A stretch of DNA of 64,000 nucleotides, from NCBI GenBank assembly GCA_036971615.1, contig JAYKKR010000027.1, positions 1 to 64,000 on the forward strand, given 5' to 3'. Positions within the stretch are counted from its first letter, which is position 1; each line of letters starts with the position of its first letter. This stretch comes from Amyloporia xantha (Eukaryota; Basidiomycota; Agaricomycetes; Polyporales; Adustoporiaceae). This document shows, in pieces, positions 24,465 to 34,931 of the stretch. Under the pieces are notes generated by a model. That model was not told where the DNA came from, did not search any database, and was given only the letters and a program-made list of their open reading frames with translations. The position numbers were made by a program, and so were the translations under genes.

Positions 24465-24889
24465 GTATGAGTGCATTTTATTTTCCTTATTATATTCGGT
24501 TTTAAACTAATGTCCCTGTGGCCTGATGGCTCTGACAGCCTGACAAAATTATGTCAGGGCTGTCAGGGTGTCAGGAATATGCAAAAGTGCTGATGTATTG
24601 TGTGTGACTGGTGTATGCCTTTCGATCAACGACATCCAGTAGTGCAGTAAATTTTCGAATACTGTAACGAATCGAATTACCTGCATATATGTGCGAAAAT
24701 ATGCGCAGAAATATAAGTCGTGCTACGAAACCGTATGTCCAATGTGTGCAGTTATTTGGAACCGGCTGGTGGAGCTGCCAATATCTACAAGTTAGTGTTT
24801 TTCTGTATTAAGAAATCGTGAGAAATGCATTACTAAGAGCTTGCACGATACCACCCAGCGCCGGTGCAGTGGTGTACTACATCAAGTGG

Positions 24890-25427
24890 TAAGGCTCCAA
24901 CCATTTCATCTATTTACCGTTTATAAATGGTTATAACTGTATACTGTTTATGTTTAACTACCACTACCCCGGTAAATGGTAAATAAACAGTATGTAAACA
25001 GTAAACAGATGTGACACATTTTTTCTAGGAGATGTTAAATATCATGCATCCAACAAGGCCAGAACAGGTCTGACATCCAGAAGTCACATGTAACTGGCTT
25101 CACTTGATAGATAATCACTTTTATTGGGAGATATTTGCACAGTTATTTGAAAGAAGGAAGGAAATACTCTCAGTTTGATGAAAAATCATGACTAATTTCT
25201 TTTTGTACCATCTTTGTGTTGATGATATTCATCACAGGCACAGACTGTGGCACTGAGTGTTGGTTGTATAAAGGGTTATTGAAGATTTTGAGGACATACT
25301 GCTTTCTTTTTCTTATATGTATATGTACCATTTATACCATTTATTTACTGTTTATTTACTATCTATATACTATTTACTGTTTAAATACTGATTTTCTGTA
25401 AACATAAACTAAATAGTTGGAGCCTTA
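24890..25427. mobile_element. hAT-like MITE, copy A, with perfect 8-bp target duplication
   Basis: The 12-bp terminal inverted repeat is perfect: TAAGGCTCCAAC at the left and GTTGGAGCCTTA at the right. The flanks are the same 8 bp, TCAAGTGG (24882-24889 and 25428-25435). An 8-bp duplication is the hallmark of hAT transposition. The 538-bp body is AT-rich, holds subterminal (T/G)AAACAGTA-type repeats and codes for nothing. A diverged copy lies at 60.2-60.8 kb. The exact flanks suggest a fairly young insertion. Confidence 0.8.
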
Positions 25428-25489
25428 TCAAGTGGAGCTCGAAATAACATTACCATCAGCCTAATATAAATCGCAGCAGAAACGCTCTA

Positions 25490-26172
25490 GGACCCCCGAA
25501 TATGGGAGGGTATCCATGATCCTGATACGGACAAAAATCTCTCCTGGGGAACCCTGATCCCTGATTTTTTCCGGACGGATTTTGCCTTCGGCGACTCGAT
25601 CCCTGAGCGGATATCCAGACATTTTTGACCAATTATCTGGGAGCCTGATCTACTCGCAGACAAAACCTCTGCCGGATTGCCGGCAGCCGGGGACCCGGGA
25701 AACATCTGATAGGCTGACCAGAGTTTGTCGCCGATCCCTGCCTTTATTTGGCCAATAACAATTATCACAAAGGTTTCGGTACACCCTTGTTCAAGTTGGA
25801 CCTGTCGCGCGGCCCAACTTGGTCTGGTCTCGGATATCCATCTGAGCTGCCACCTCCGCTAAGTGACAGTGTATCCAGAGTTCATGCAAAGAAGTCCTTT
25901 GTGACCGAAAATAACAGTTAACCGTGAAATTGAGGACATCAAAGCATGAATGTAGAAAATTTAGTGCTTTTGGACACCCTGATCCACCCAAACCGGACAA
26001 ATTGCAGCTACGGCTATGCCTGAGCCAAATCCCGGACATTTTTGACCAAAAGGGCCGGAAGCCTGATTTTTTCCGGACATTTTGAGCCAAATTTAGGCGA
26101 TTTTTACCGGACATGAATGCCACTTTTTGAAAATCCGGGATCAGGGATATTCTCCTATATTCGGGGGTCCTA
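25490..26172. mobile_element. TIR element with GGACCCCCGAATAT ends
   Basis: The ends are a near-perfect inverted repeat: TAGGACCCCCGAATATGGGAG at the left (from 25488) and the complement of TAGGACCCCCGAATATAGGAG at the right. ACGCTCTA flanks both sides (25482-25489 and 26173-26180), so either an 8-bp duplication or a 6-bp one plus TA fits. Inside, repeated TTTTTCCGGAC/GTCCGG blocks lie in both orientations. No coding frame is present. It starts only about 55 bp from the hAT-like MITE. Confidence 0.72.
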
Positions 26173-26180
26173 ACGCTCTA

Positions 26181-26907
26181 TTGTAATTATTGTGTGTGTC
26201 ATATGCACCGTTTAACAAGATTGAACAATGGAGTCATGATGATGTACCTTGAGCAACATGCTTTCATAACTTTTCCGCAAGGTACATGTTGGGTTATCGC
26301 AGGAGACTCTGTCAGGAACCTCCAAGTTCGTCATGGAGGTGGAGGGGATCCCTCATGGTAATGATTCACATGAACCAGTGGTATGTAGACATCGATCGAG
26401 CGGAAGCAGATCATATTCTGGTACCGTAGAATATGGAACGCGACTGCGTATGTCAGGGTTCTCCGATCCTTCAAGGTGTCGAAATTGCCGCAATGGCAGC
26501 CGACCACAGGAGCACTCGACCAAGCTCCACAACAATTGGCAACCTTCCATTGGGAGTAGCACAATCCAGACTTCCACCTACTCTTTTGCTATGGCTGACA
26601 TGACCAATCAGCGCTAGCAACACACAGTCTTCATCTTCATTTGTGGTTCGTGGACTGAGTCTAGTCATCGAGATCGAGATGTAACAGGAAGTGGATTGGA
26701 AGCGGATTGAAAGCGGATTGAAAGGTATGCCTACGACTAGATCGTCTCGAGATAGGACTATGAGAAGTAAACGGAAGCAATCGATAACCGCAGCGGCCCT
26801 TCAGGCGTGCAGCTGGGATAAAGTAATTGTTGAATATACGATACAATAGCGTGGCATTGCGTACATGGTTTTGTACATCTGTCTATCCCGATCGTTATTT
26901 CCGGTTA
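26181..26907. other. Intergenic with short direct repeats
   Basis: Three imperfect AAGCGGATTG units lie at about 26689-26722. No gene is seen. The 3' end of VPS9 follows at 26908. Confidence 0.45.
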
Positions 26908-29870
26908 TTATGTCCCGCTACTCATCTCCAATAATGCCTCGATACTTTTCCCGAGGTCGCCCTCGTTAGCTTCAAGAACCCACTCAACAATTTCTGGATC
27001 GGTGGTTGGGAAGATCTGCCGAAGAGTCTCTCGGGATGCCACAGCAGCTCTCTCGTGGGCACGGTCGATTTCATCCTGAAGACCGGCTAAATCAAGGTTT
27101 GGCGTCGGCGTTCGTGACACATGGGCAGACTGTGGGCGAAGGTCCTGTGAGCCAGGCCTTGAACGTAGCGCGGAGGCAGTTTGCGATGATCCCATTGATA
27201 ATGGCTGATCAGTGTACGGAACAGATGCCGCTGCACGGTGACGCGTCGGTGTCTCCTCCCTTGTTGGAGACCCGAACTGGAAGGACTCCGTAGAACGGGC
27301 AAATGAAAGAGGTGAAGGCACTCGTCGCACGCGGGGCTTGTACGGCGTCTGCAATGAGGTACTTTGTCCGCCAACCTGCTGCCCGTCTTCCCCTGCCCCA
27401 TATGGCGTCTGAGGGACTGCAAACCCAAGCGACTGGGCGAGCCGACGATCCTGCTCCAGCTGCTGCAGTTGTTCTTGTCGATTACGTGGTGGATCGGCCT
27501 GTGCAAACGGTGAAGGGAGCGCCGAGAGCGATTCTTCTGCGCCGTCGAGAACCTCATTGAATATGCGACTAATGGCGCTGAGCGGCTTGGAGATCGTGTC
27601 GCCGGTCTTTTGCAAGAAGCGACGTGCATCCTCGCCAAGCGCCTGAGCTGGAGTTGGGAGTGTCAGTGGCTGCGCAGACTCTTCCCCTGAATGAGAAGAA
27701 GGGAGCGATCCGGAAGCTGTCGACGGCGAAAAGGCCATCGGGGGTGTAGGTGATTCCGGTGTCGCCGATTCGGTGCTTGGTAGAGATTGAATGACCTCCT
27801 CGACGTTCCTAAACCCAGCGTTAGATTAGATGAGAGTTGGGAGTGATTTCATAGGTACCTCTCGAATTCTTCTTGGGTAATATTTGACAGCGATGAGTGA
27901 TCCATTGTCTCAATGAATGAGACAGCGCCCATCTAGACCGAAGTCAATATGGACAGAACGATACCCAGAAGAAACCACTCACAAGGCTAGACAAATAATA
28001 TCCTGCCTCGCTCTGGAGCTTCGCAGGATTGCGAAAGCGGTTGATGAACCTTGCAATATCGTCAACGTTTCCGATGTGATCATAATGCGGCGACAACACT
28101 CACTCGACGTTGGAGAGTAGATGTGGCGGATTTGCCTTTAGCACGACATAGATGAGGATCGGGATAAAGGTGTCTGCGCCTTCCTCTTTGCGCAGATGTC
28201 GGATCAAGCCTAGATGTGAGGATCCATCTAATGAGTACCGGCATGTACGCGCCATAGCGAAAGGCGGACCAAATATGACCTTGCAGCAATTCAATATGCA
28301 TATAAGCTTGTCGCGCGGAGCCTTATAGTGATTAACTTTCAAGAGCTCTGAAGTATTAGGCGAGACATGAAGGCAGGTTCAAGCGAGCCATGTCGATGAT
28401 CCGTAAAGGTATGAGTGAAAAATAGGTAGTGAGATACGACAAAATACCACAAGCAAAATTAGAATGCTCACCTTGTTGTGCAAACATGAGGAAACCTTCG
28501 CTGCCCTCACCCTCCGGCACATCAAGATGTTTGGGCTCAATCCACTGAAAGAGTGCTATACGCTGCGAGAGAACGCGATCTCTTTCCAGATCGTCGACGG
28601 TCACCGGACGCGGGGGCACCATTCGCGCAACCTGGGGTGTGAATGTGCTGCAAAGATGACAATCGGTAAATACGAGCAATAAACAACGTTGGAAGTCATA
28701 GTAAACGCACAACTCGTATAACCTATTCATAACGAGCTTTTCCATTCCTTCCATCGCATTGTCGAATTCGGCATCCGTTGCGTTCCGCCACAAATCCGTG
28801 TCGCGCATGCGTTCAGAGATGAACTATTGCAAGGTTACTGTTAAGAAACACTTTCTGAGCTCATGTAATACTCACGTTCAAGAAGTCGTTTATGAGCTTG
28901 ACCTGATCATTGACCGTGAAAGTTCTCTTTGCGAAGTTGCTCAGAAACCTGCATCAGAAAGCACCCAAAGCAACACCGTGAACACGATCACAAGAACACC
29001 ATGAATTGCTGGTCACGCAGAGAGAGTAATACTGACATACGACCGGAGGTACTTCGCTACGGGCTCCGCATTCCTCGTCTTCATCTGGTCCAGGAATCTC
29101 TGAAAGTCAAACGAGGGAGCGTCCTTGTCAGGGGTTCTACCTCTGTCTCGCTCCGATTCTAAAATTGCTGGTGTACTCTGTCCACTGCTAGTGCCCGAAG
29201 TAGTGCCGCCCGCTTCATCCAGCATGGTCGTACGGGTGGGAGGGGCGGACTGTTGCTGAGCAAAAGAAGAAAGCGTAGCGGGTGATGGGACAGAGGTGGC
29301 GACATCGATAGAACGTGGTCGCTGGCTGCGGCTGCCTAGTGGGAGGGAGAATGTACGGGCGAGGGCAGCGAGGGCAGGAAAAGCAGGAAGAGGTGATGAC
29401 GGTCGGTTCGGCGTGGATGGTGTCTGCGGCGACGGTGTTGACGATGTATCCGCACTTTTCGCTGCCTTGTCTGCATTTTCAGTATTGCCCTCCGCAAGGT
29501 GGGAACTATTCGAAGGAGGATGTGGTGTAGAACTCGCCCATGCCTCGCGCGCTGCCACCTCTTCCGAGCTCGCAAGAGGGTCGAATTCTAGCAAAATTTG
29601 CTCGTTCATACGCACCGCCTCCTCGCTCTGTTCTGCAGCCAGGCCTTGTGTAGTCGAAGGATCCAAGGAAGAAGGATCGGGAACATGTTTCGTCGCATAT
29701 ACGTCAAGTTCATCGGCTGGTGCGGGCACATCGGCGGGGTCCTGCCAGGGATTAGGCCCTACATCCGCTATACTCGCTGTCGTCATCTGTTCGTCTATGT
29801 GAAGATTATCCAGGGTCTCATGGATGTCATCTTGTTCATCTCGTTCCAGAGACTGTAGATCAGAAGGCAT
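26908..29870 (-). CDS. VPS9: Vps9-like Rab5 guanine nucleotide exchange factor
   Basis: Nine exons: 29870-29041, 28948-28876, 28823-28711, 28647-28472, 28347-28270, 28209-28104, 28049-27983, 27932-27859 and 27808-26908. They total 2,418 nt, or 805 residues, and all joins keep frame. Residues 1-250 are low complexity. The helical bundle and VPS9 domain run from about 258 (FDFQRFLDQMKTRNAEPVAK) to about 505. Motifs are LLKVNHYKAPRDKLICILNC, FIPILIYVVLKANPPHLLSN and SEAGYYLSSLMGAVSFIETM; the PILIYVVLKANP block is the catalytic core of Rab5/Vps21 exchange factors. A CUE ubiquitin-binding domain closes the protein (about 760-803: RETLRQIFPTTDPEIVEWVL). The protein activates the endosomal Rab5 homologue and links it to ubiquitinated cargo. 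The insert between VPS9 and CUE is Ser/Pro-rich. Confidence 0.94.
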
Positions 29871-30568
29871 CGCCTGGAGGCTAGCAGATCGTTCAAGCGT
29901 ATAGTTGCTAGTAATAGCTGAGACTCAGGTGTGTCTAGATTAGGCCTGCGACGAAGAAACTGGAAACAGCGAAGAGCAGGAGACGAACAATTGCAAGACT
30001 ACCGCAGTACTTATATACGTAGTGGTCGCGCACCGCGCCAAGGAAGTCAGTGGTGTCGTCGATCGTGCCGCTACTACATTTCTGGCCATGTTTCCTCAAG
30101 AGGCTCTCTGCACCGCTGCAATGAGCGTAAGGAACTCAATTTGGCACGACTTTCTTATGCGCGCCCACTCTCTTCGTGGTACAAACCTGGGACAGTGTTT
30201 TATTAACTATCGCATCTAAACTTCTTTTTGTTGGACACCGAGTGCTCAGCGCTCGCAAGAGATTTTGGCTGAACGAGAACACTGGGCGCAGATGCATCTG
30301 TTAAGGTGAGAGCTCCTCACTCACCCGATGCAACTTTCAGTTCATGCAAAGGTGCTTTCAGTTGAGCCACCGGGAATTGCACTCGATGCGGCTACCTGAG
30401 CTATAATTTCTAAGTTTGATTGCAAATGGACTAATAGGCACCATGGGTACCACAGCGGCGCTCACCCAGGACTCAGTATCTGCTCGACATAGTAACTACG
30501 TGAGTAACCATCCTATCCTCCACAGATGATTAAATCCGAACCCTTTACCTTTGATATTCCCTCGTAGG
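29871..30568. other. Divergent intergenic region
   Basis: This lies between VPS9 (-) and BTB copy 5 (+). An ATG-initiated short frame followed by GTGAGT sits at about 30443-30500, but it does not splice in frame onto the BTB gene. I see nothing else. Confidence 0.45.
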
Positions 30569-32296
30569 ATGCCTGACAAGATAGATCGTTCGATTTCAAG
30601 GAGATCTACCGGATCTGTTGCTCATCCGTTCACCAAGTCATCCGCAGACGTGATCCTTTCCTCTTGCGACGACGTTGAGTTCCGTGTGCACAAGGTCATT
30701 CTTGCAGAGGCGTCTACTTTCTTCGATGGCATGTTTTCTCTCCCTCAGCCAACCAGACTGCCCGGCGCAGATGATCATAATATCGGGCAGACAGGACCTG
30801 AGAGCATCCCTGTGATCCCCGTGAGCGAACACAGTTCTGTGCTACACCCACTACTGCGGCTCTGCTATCCAATCAAAGACCCCGTCCTCGTCGATCTCGA
30901 CCAGACGCAAGCCCTCCTGGAGGCAGCGATCAAATACGATATGACCGAAGCAGTGGATCTTGTCAAACAACGAATAGGAGCCTATGTCAAGGAATCTCCG
31001 CTACGGGTATATGCTATCGCATGCCGCCATCAGCTCGAGGATATAGCCTTGGCGGCGGCGAAGGAGGTCCATGGCCAGAAGTATCAACTACACCTCGCGG
31101 CGGAGTCGACACTAGCAGAGATCACTGCCGGTGAATACAGTCGACTCCTTCGGTTCAGTCAAGGCGGTGGGAAGATACGTCAAAGCCGGACCTTCTGTCG
31201 CACAACGCCTGTCGAATCAGATGACAACCTCGGTGCAGGCGGAAGCTCTATTTCGGTGGCCCCGCACCCATTCGATGCGACAGACGCGGATGTCATCTTA
31301 CGTTCCATAGACTCCGTCGACTTCCGTGTTCATCGCGTCATGCTGAATATGATCTCTCCTACGCTGGGTGTGATGGTAGCGAAGTCGCAGACGATTTCTT
31401 CGGCTCGCTCTCAGCGAAATCTCACAGGAGAAAATGAGACCATGCATGCAGCAGATGCGGCGGATGTGGTAGATGAAATTAGAGAAAGAGCCAGCGCCGC
31501 AGTTGGCCAACATTGTATCATCACGTTGCCAGAGGCTAGTAGAACCATCACAGTCCTTCTCCGGCTTTCGTATCCCTTCACAGACCCGGTTTCCATCTTT
31601 GTATCCCAGCTTGGCCAGCTCTTCGAAGCCGCACAGAAATATGATATGAAGAAGGCCCTGGAAGCCTTAAAGACTAGGCTCGGATCATACATGGAGACGG
31701 ATCCCCTTGCGGCATACTTCATTTCGTATCGCTTCGATTTGAAGTCCTTGTCTGTCGCTGCCGCAAAACGTACCCTCGGCTTGCCTGTTGACGTGCTATA
31801 TCGCTCAGAGATGGAGACCGTCTCCGCCATAGCATATCGTCGACTCATCAAGTATCATAATCAATGCAAGGCAGCAGTGTTGAAACTGACCACCGACTTT
31901 GATTGGTTGAAGAGTAAGGGGGTGGACCTGATGGTAAAGCGCTGCACAGATCCATCAAAACGTGCGGGGAAATCCAGCCCTATGCCATGCTGGCTGTTGA
32001 TTTTTATGACAATCGTGGAGCGCGAGTTGCAGGACGAACCAACAGGCACGACAGTGACAAATACCTTTCGAAAGGTGTTGAACCATCGTCCTTCAAAAAC
32101 TGGAGCCTGTGCCTCATGTGCGAGTTGGGATGCCGTTGCCACCATGTATAAGACTTGCCAACTCCTCTCACAGGAAGTAGAGAATATTGTATCACGGGTA
32201 AGTTTGACTCCTGGATGTTTCTACGCACATGATTACCGATTGACGATGGACCGGCAGAACTGTAATGCAATGGCTGGAATCCGGACGTCTACGTGA
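30569..32296 (+). CDS. Double-BTB/POZ domain protein (copy 5)
   Basis: The frame gives 575 residues from the ATG at 30569. BTB unit 1 is at about residues 20-200 (SSADVILSSCDDVEFRVHKV, LLRLCYPIKDPVL, LEAAIKYDM, VYAIACRHQLEDIA). Unit 2 starts at about 239 (DADVILRSIDSVDFRVHRVM) and is longer, with an inserted DAADVVDEIRERASA stretch before TITVLLRLSYPFTDP. The tail holds CASC before CQLLSQEVENIV. GTAAGT after ATTGTATCACGG and a CAG at about 32256 would allow a short in-frame 3' intron like that of copies 2-4; both readings keep frame. It is the most diverged plus-strand copy. Function is unknown. Confidence 0.85.
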   Translation: MPDKIDRSISRRSTGSVAHPFTKSSADVILSSCDDVEFRVHKVILAEASTFFDGMFSLPQPTRLPGADDHNIGQTGPESIPVIPVSEHSSVLHPLLRLCYPIKDPVLVDLDQTQALLEAAIKYDMTEAVDLVKQRIGAYVKESPLRVYAIACRHQLEDIALAAAKEVHGQKYQLHLAAESTLAEITAGEYSRLLRFSQGGGKIRQSRTFCRTTPVESDDNLGAGGSSISVAPHPFDATDADVILRSIDSVDFRVHRVMLNMISPTLGVMVAKSQTISSARSQRNLTGENETMHAADAADVVDEIRERASAAVGQHCIITLPEASRTITVLLRLSYPFTDPVSIFVSQLGQLFEAAQKYDMKKALEALKTRLGSYMETDPLAAYFISYRFDLKSLSVAAAKRTLGLPVDVLYRSEMETVSAIAYRRLIKYHNQCKAAVLKLTTDFDWLKSKGVDLMVKRCTDPSKRAGKSSPMPCWLLIFMTIVERELQDEPTGTTVTNTFRKVLNHRPSKTGACASCASWDAVATMYKTCQLLSQEVENIVSRVSLTPGCFYAHDYRLTMDRQNCNAMAGIRTST

Positions 32297-33483
32297 CACT
32301 GTTCTTCATAACGAGAAGGCGAGGCGGTCGTCACACAGAAACACATCATCAATTAGTACGCACTGAGTGATTAGTAGTAGCTATCAAATAAACATGCAGG
32401 CCCACCGTAGCCAGTTGTGATCACCTTCTCCGGCTCGTCCGCAAATTATTCATAGCAGGTACCATCTGAAAAGGTCTTGCCACGAGCGTAGACAGTGCCC
32501 GCATGATCAAACAGGATTGTTGCTACATTACCAACACTTACACGATTCAGTCACATTACGTACAGGCTCTGCGCACCGTCCATGGTCTTGACAAGCGCAC
32601 GATCAGTCAGAGGTAAGATTCAAGAATGGGCCATATAGCGAGTTATGAGAAAGCAATGCTGATAGACAAGACGCCCATTGATTGCAACTGCGAGGATATA
32701 AATGGCGATGCTCGAATGGGTGAATAAATACGAGGGGCATCAAGAGCAGGAGCAGCACATTGTCATTGCTACTGATCCCGGTACAATAACGAGTAATATC
32801 TATAAATTCAGTATCACTCACACGGGCCGCATTTGGTACAAGCATCTGCTCTGTACACGTAGATTTCAAGTAGAAACGCCGGAAGTTGATCAGTTCGCGG
32901 CCGCATGTCTGGCATGCGAATTTGCTGCAGGAAAAAGCATACTCTAATCGTCTGATCAGAGTAATGGAGTCAACAGACCTATTCAGATGACGAAGGATGA
33001 TATATTATAATACGCACGAGTTGACAGGAGCACACATAGCCTGCTCCATTACTCAAGCCAAACTCCCTTTCACACGCAGAAGAGGCGTGTTCTGTTTGCT
33101 GGACGGTCGGGAAACCTCGCGCAAGAACATTGATCATTTGCGGCGAGCAAACCCCATTGTTATATGCAAGATGTCAGTATCAAACTTGTCTACTGACCAC
33201 GGCCGCAACCCATTATTGTCAACTACCCATACCGGGCGACCGTATGCGAATGAAATTGTGCCACATAGGCTAGATTCCAAGTCCCGATGATTTACCAGGC
33301 CTCTTCACGTTGCAATCCCTTCTCGACCAGTCTGCTGGCTGACGAGAAGGGAAGAAATCCTGTGCCTGGACAGGGTAACAAACTGTGAGAAAGTTATGGT
33401 AGATGGAGAAGGTGAGTCCCGTGGACATGCAGCAGGGAGGTGGTGCGCTCTTTAGACGTACGACTTCGAATTCTGGGTGATCG
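32297..33483. other. Intergenic with possible decayed minus-strand exons
   Basis: No full gene can be built. On the minus strand, about 32560-32390 reads as protein-like sequence with one in-frame stop (ILFDHAGTVYARGKTFSDG, then FADEPEKVITTGYGG). About 32930-32820 holds a frame ending at a GTGAGT donor. These may be remnants of one multi-exon gene. No family was recognised. Confidence 0.25.
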
Positions 33484-33664
33484 CCAGGCTCCTCTCCATC
33501 CGTCTCCGAGTGGTAGAGGAAACTCATCCGAATATCGTCGTTTCCTAAATGTGTACTAGTTTCTCGAGATCTGTAATCCACGTGTCAAATCTCTCTCAAA
33601 CCCCGCCAACTTTATTTTCCTCTACCACTCTGCGACGGCTGGCACAAAACATTTGTAAACAATG
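33484..33664. repeat. Large inverted repeat, left arm
   Basis: This matches the reverse complement of 34184-34353. The outer block (CCAGGCTCCTCTCCATCCGT onward) and the inner block (CCTCTACCACTCTGCGACGG to TTGTAAACAATG) are nearly identical; the middle about 50 bp differ. The arm also contains its own short inverted pair, GAGTGGTAGAGGAAA and TTTTCCTCTACCACTC. Confidence 0.85.
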
Positions 33665-34183
33665 CGTGCCACACCGTCGGAGGATGAAAGAAACCTCTCT
33701 CACACATCGATTATGTAACAATGTTGTTCTGGCCGTTCGCGCTATCTACTTGTTCCTGGCATATATGAAGAGCATTGAAGTGCCATTCTTTGATTTCTGT
33801 TACTAATTCTTTGATGTTGAGACTGGGACTTGCTCGCCATCTTGAAAATCCCGTCTTGAACATGGTGGCGAGATTCCGTGTGCTTAAGAAATGCAAAGAG
33901 AAGCTGTGTCGAAGACTCAAGCAAGTCCTTGACGAATGATAGACCCAACAATGTTGCATCTTGCGGTGATGTACTTAGTACATGAGCGACGCTCGCAATC
34001 TGGGCGTAGAGGCGAGCATTCTCTGACATTGTTGAATTCAAGGCTGCACATTTACAGTGGTACCTGTAACTATAGAGCGCACCACATATCCCAAAATGAG
34101 ATTTCAAAAACTATTTCTCGTTAAGCTAGGGTTAGGTCAATAAAGTTTCAACGTTCTTTTTCACGCTCCGGCGCTGTGGCTGG
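33665..34183. other. Loop of the large inverted repeat
   Basis: This 519-bp stretch has a minus-strand open frame (about 34027-33745) of moderate protein-like composition and no recognised domain. Nothing else is seen. Confidence 0.35.
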
Positions 34184-34353
34184 CATTGTTTACAAATGTT
34201 TTGTGCCAGCCGTCGCAGAGTGGTAGAGGGAAATAAAGTTGGCGGAGTTTTGGCACATGGCTCTCGGACTAGACTATTTTAGGAAGGGACACTGAATATC
34301 GCTATTCGGATGAGTTTCCCCTACCACTCGGAGACGGATGGAGAGGAGCCTGG
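34184..34353. repeat. Large inverted repeat, right arm
   Basis: Partner of 33484-33664 in reverse orientation. Both arms encode the start of the same peptide facing outward (MSF(L/P)YHSETDGEEPG). In the right arm this runs into a stop; in the left it continues open for about 85 codons on the minus strand. The repeat may be an inverted duplication of a gene's 5' part. Confidence 0.85.
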
Positions 34354-34830
34354 GTGATCGCTCAAACAGCGGCGCAGTGATATATTTGAGACGCTGATGT
34401 GGTAAGATGCCAAAGATAACGAATTTTACCCAAAAGACATACGATGTGGGCATTTCCACGTTAATTGAACCCAGAACGACCAGTGGTAATCTCTGACAAT
34501 CGGAAGGCACGAGCGAGATACCCGGAAAGCGAAGAGCCCGAGACGAGCAACCAGATTCTCCATTTCATCGATGCGAGCACTGCCTGACTAGCTATTTTCA
34601 CTGGCTGAGACAGCAGCGCCGGCCATATGAGCCTCATAAACACATCAAAGTATTTAAAATGTAGAGATGCAGTCAGACGATACAGGGTTTGTGGTTAGAG
34701 GTGGCTGAGCAGATTACGACCACTGCAGCCAATCAGGAGGCGTAAACACGACAGGCCAGGAGCGGCGGTCGTACCACCACCATTGCACGGAAAAATGATT
34801 TTTTCACTCCTCGTCTCATCTTTGGATTCC

Positions 34831-34838
34831 TATATATT
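34831..34838 (+). promoter_or_regulatory. TATA-like box of the HMG-CoA synthase gene
   Basis: TATATATT lies about 100 bp upstream of the ATG at 34932. A pyrimidine-rich stretch (about 34855-34900), typical of fungal initiation regions, follows it. Confidence 0.5.
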
Positions 34839-34931
34839 TGCTGATTATCGCCGCTCACTTTCCTTCTCCCAACGACACCCTCTCCTTCGCGCCAGCCAGC
34901 CATTTCGACCCATTCTAACCAGCCCATCACC

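Larger units (their letters stand above)
23816..24595. mobile_element. Fold-back TIR element carrying two outward-facing tRNA-like modules
   Basis: The ends are imperfect inverted repeats: left CATCAGAACTTCTGCAAAT, right (reverse complement) CATCAGCACTTTTGCATAT. Both ends carry clustered CCTGACAGCCCTGACA motifs. TA borders each end (23814-23815 and 24596-24597), consistent with a 2-bp TA target duplication. Inside, two tRNA-like modules point outward: minus strand 24073-24013 and plus strand 24404-24464. Each has an A box TGGTGTAGTGG and a B-box-like GTTCAATTC(C/T), followed by GCATTTTATTTTC. The element is 780 bp, AT-rich and has no coding frame. It is read as a non-autonomous element built from inverted SINE-like units. 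Superfamily assignment is uncertain. Confidence 0.6.

Noticed and set aside
30443..30568. Extra 5' exon for BTB copy 5 from the ATG near 30443
   Set aside because: Splicing GTGAGT at about 30500 to either nearby AG produces a stop before or shortly after the BTB start.
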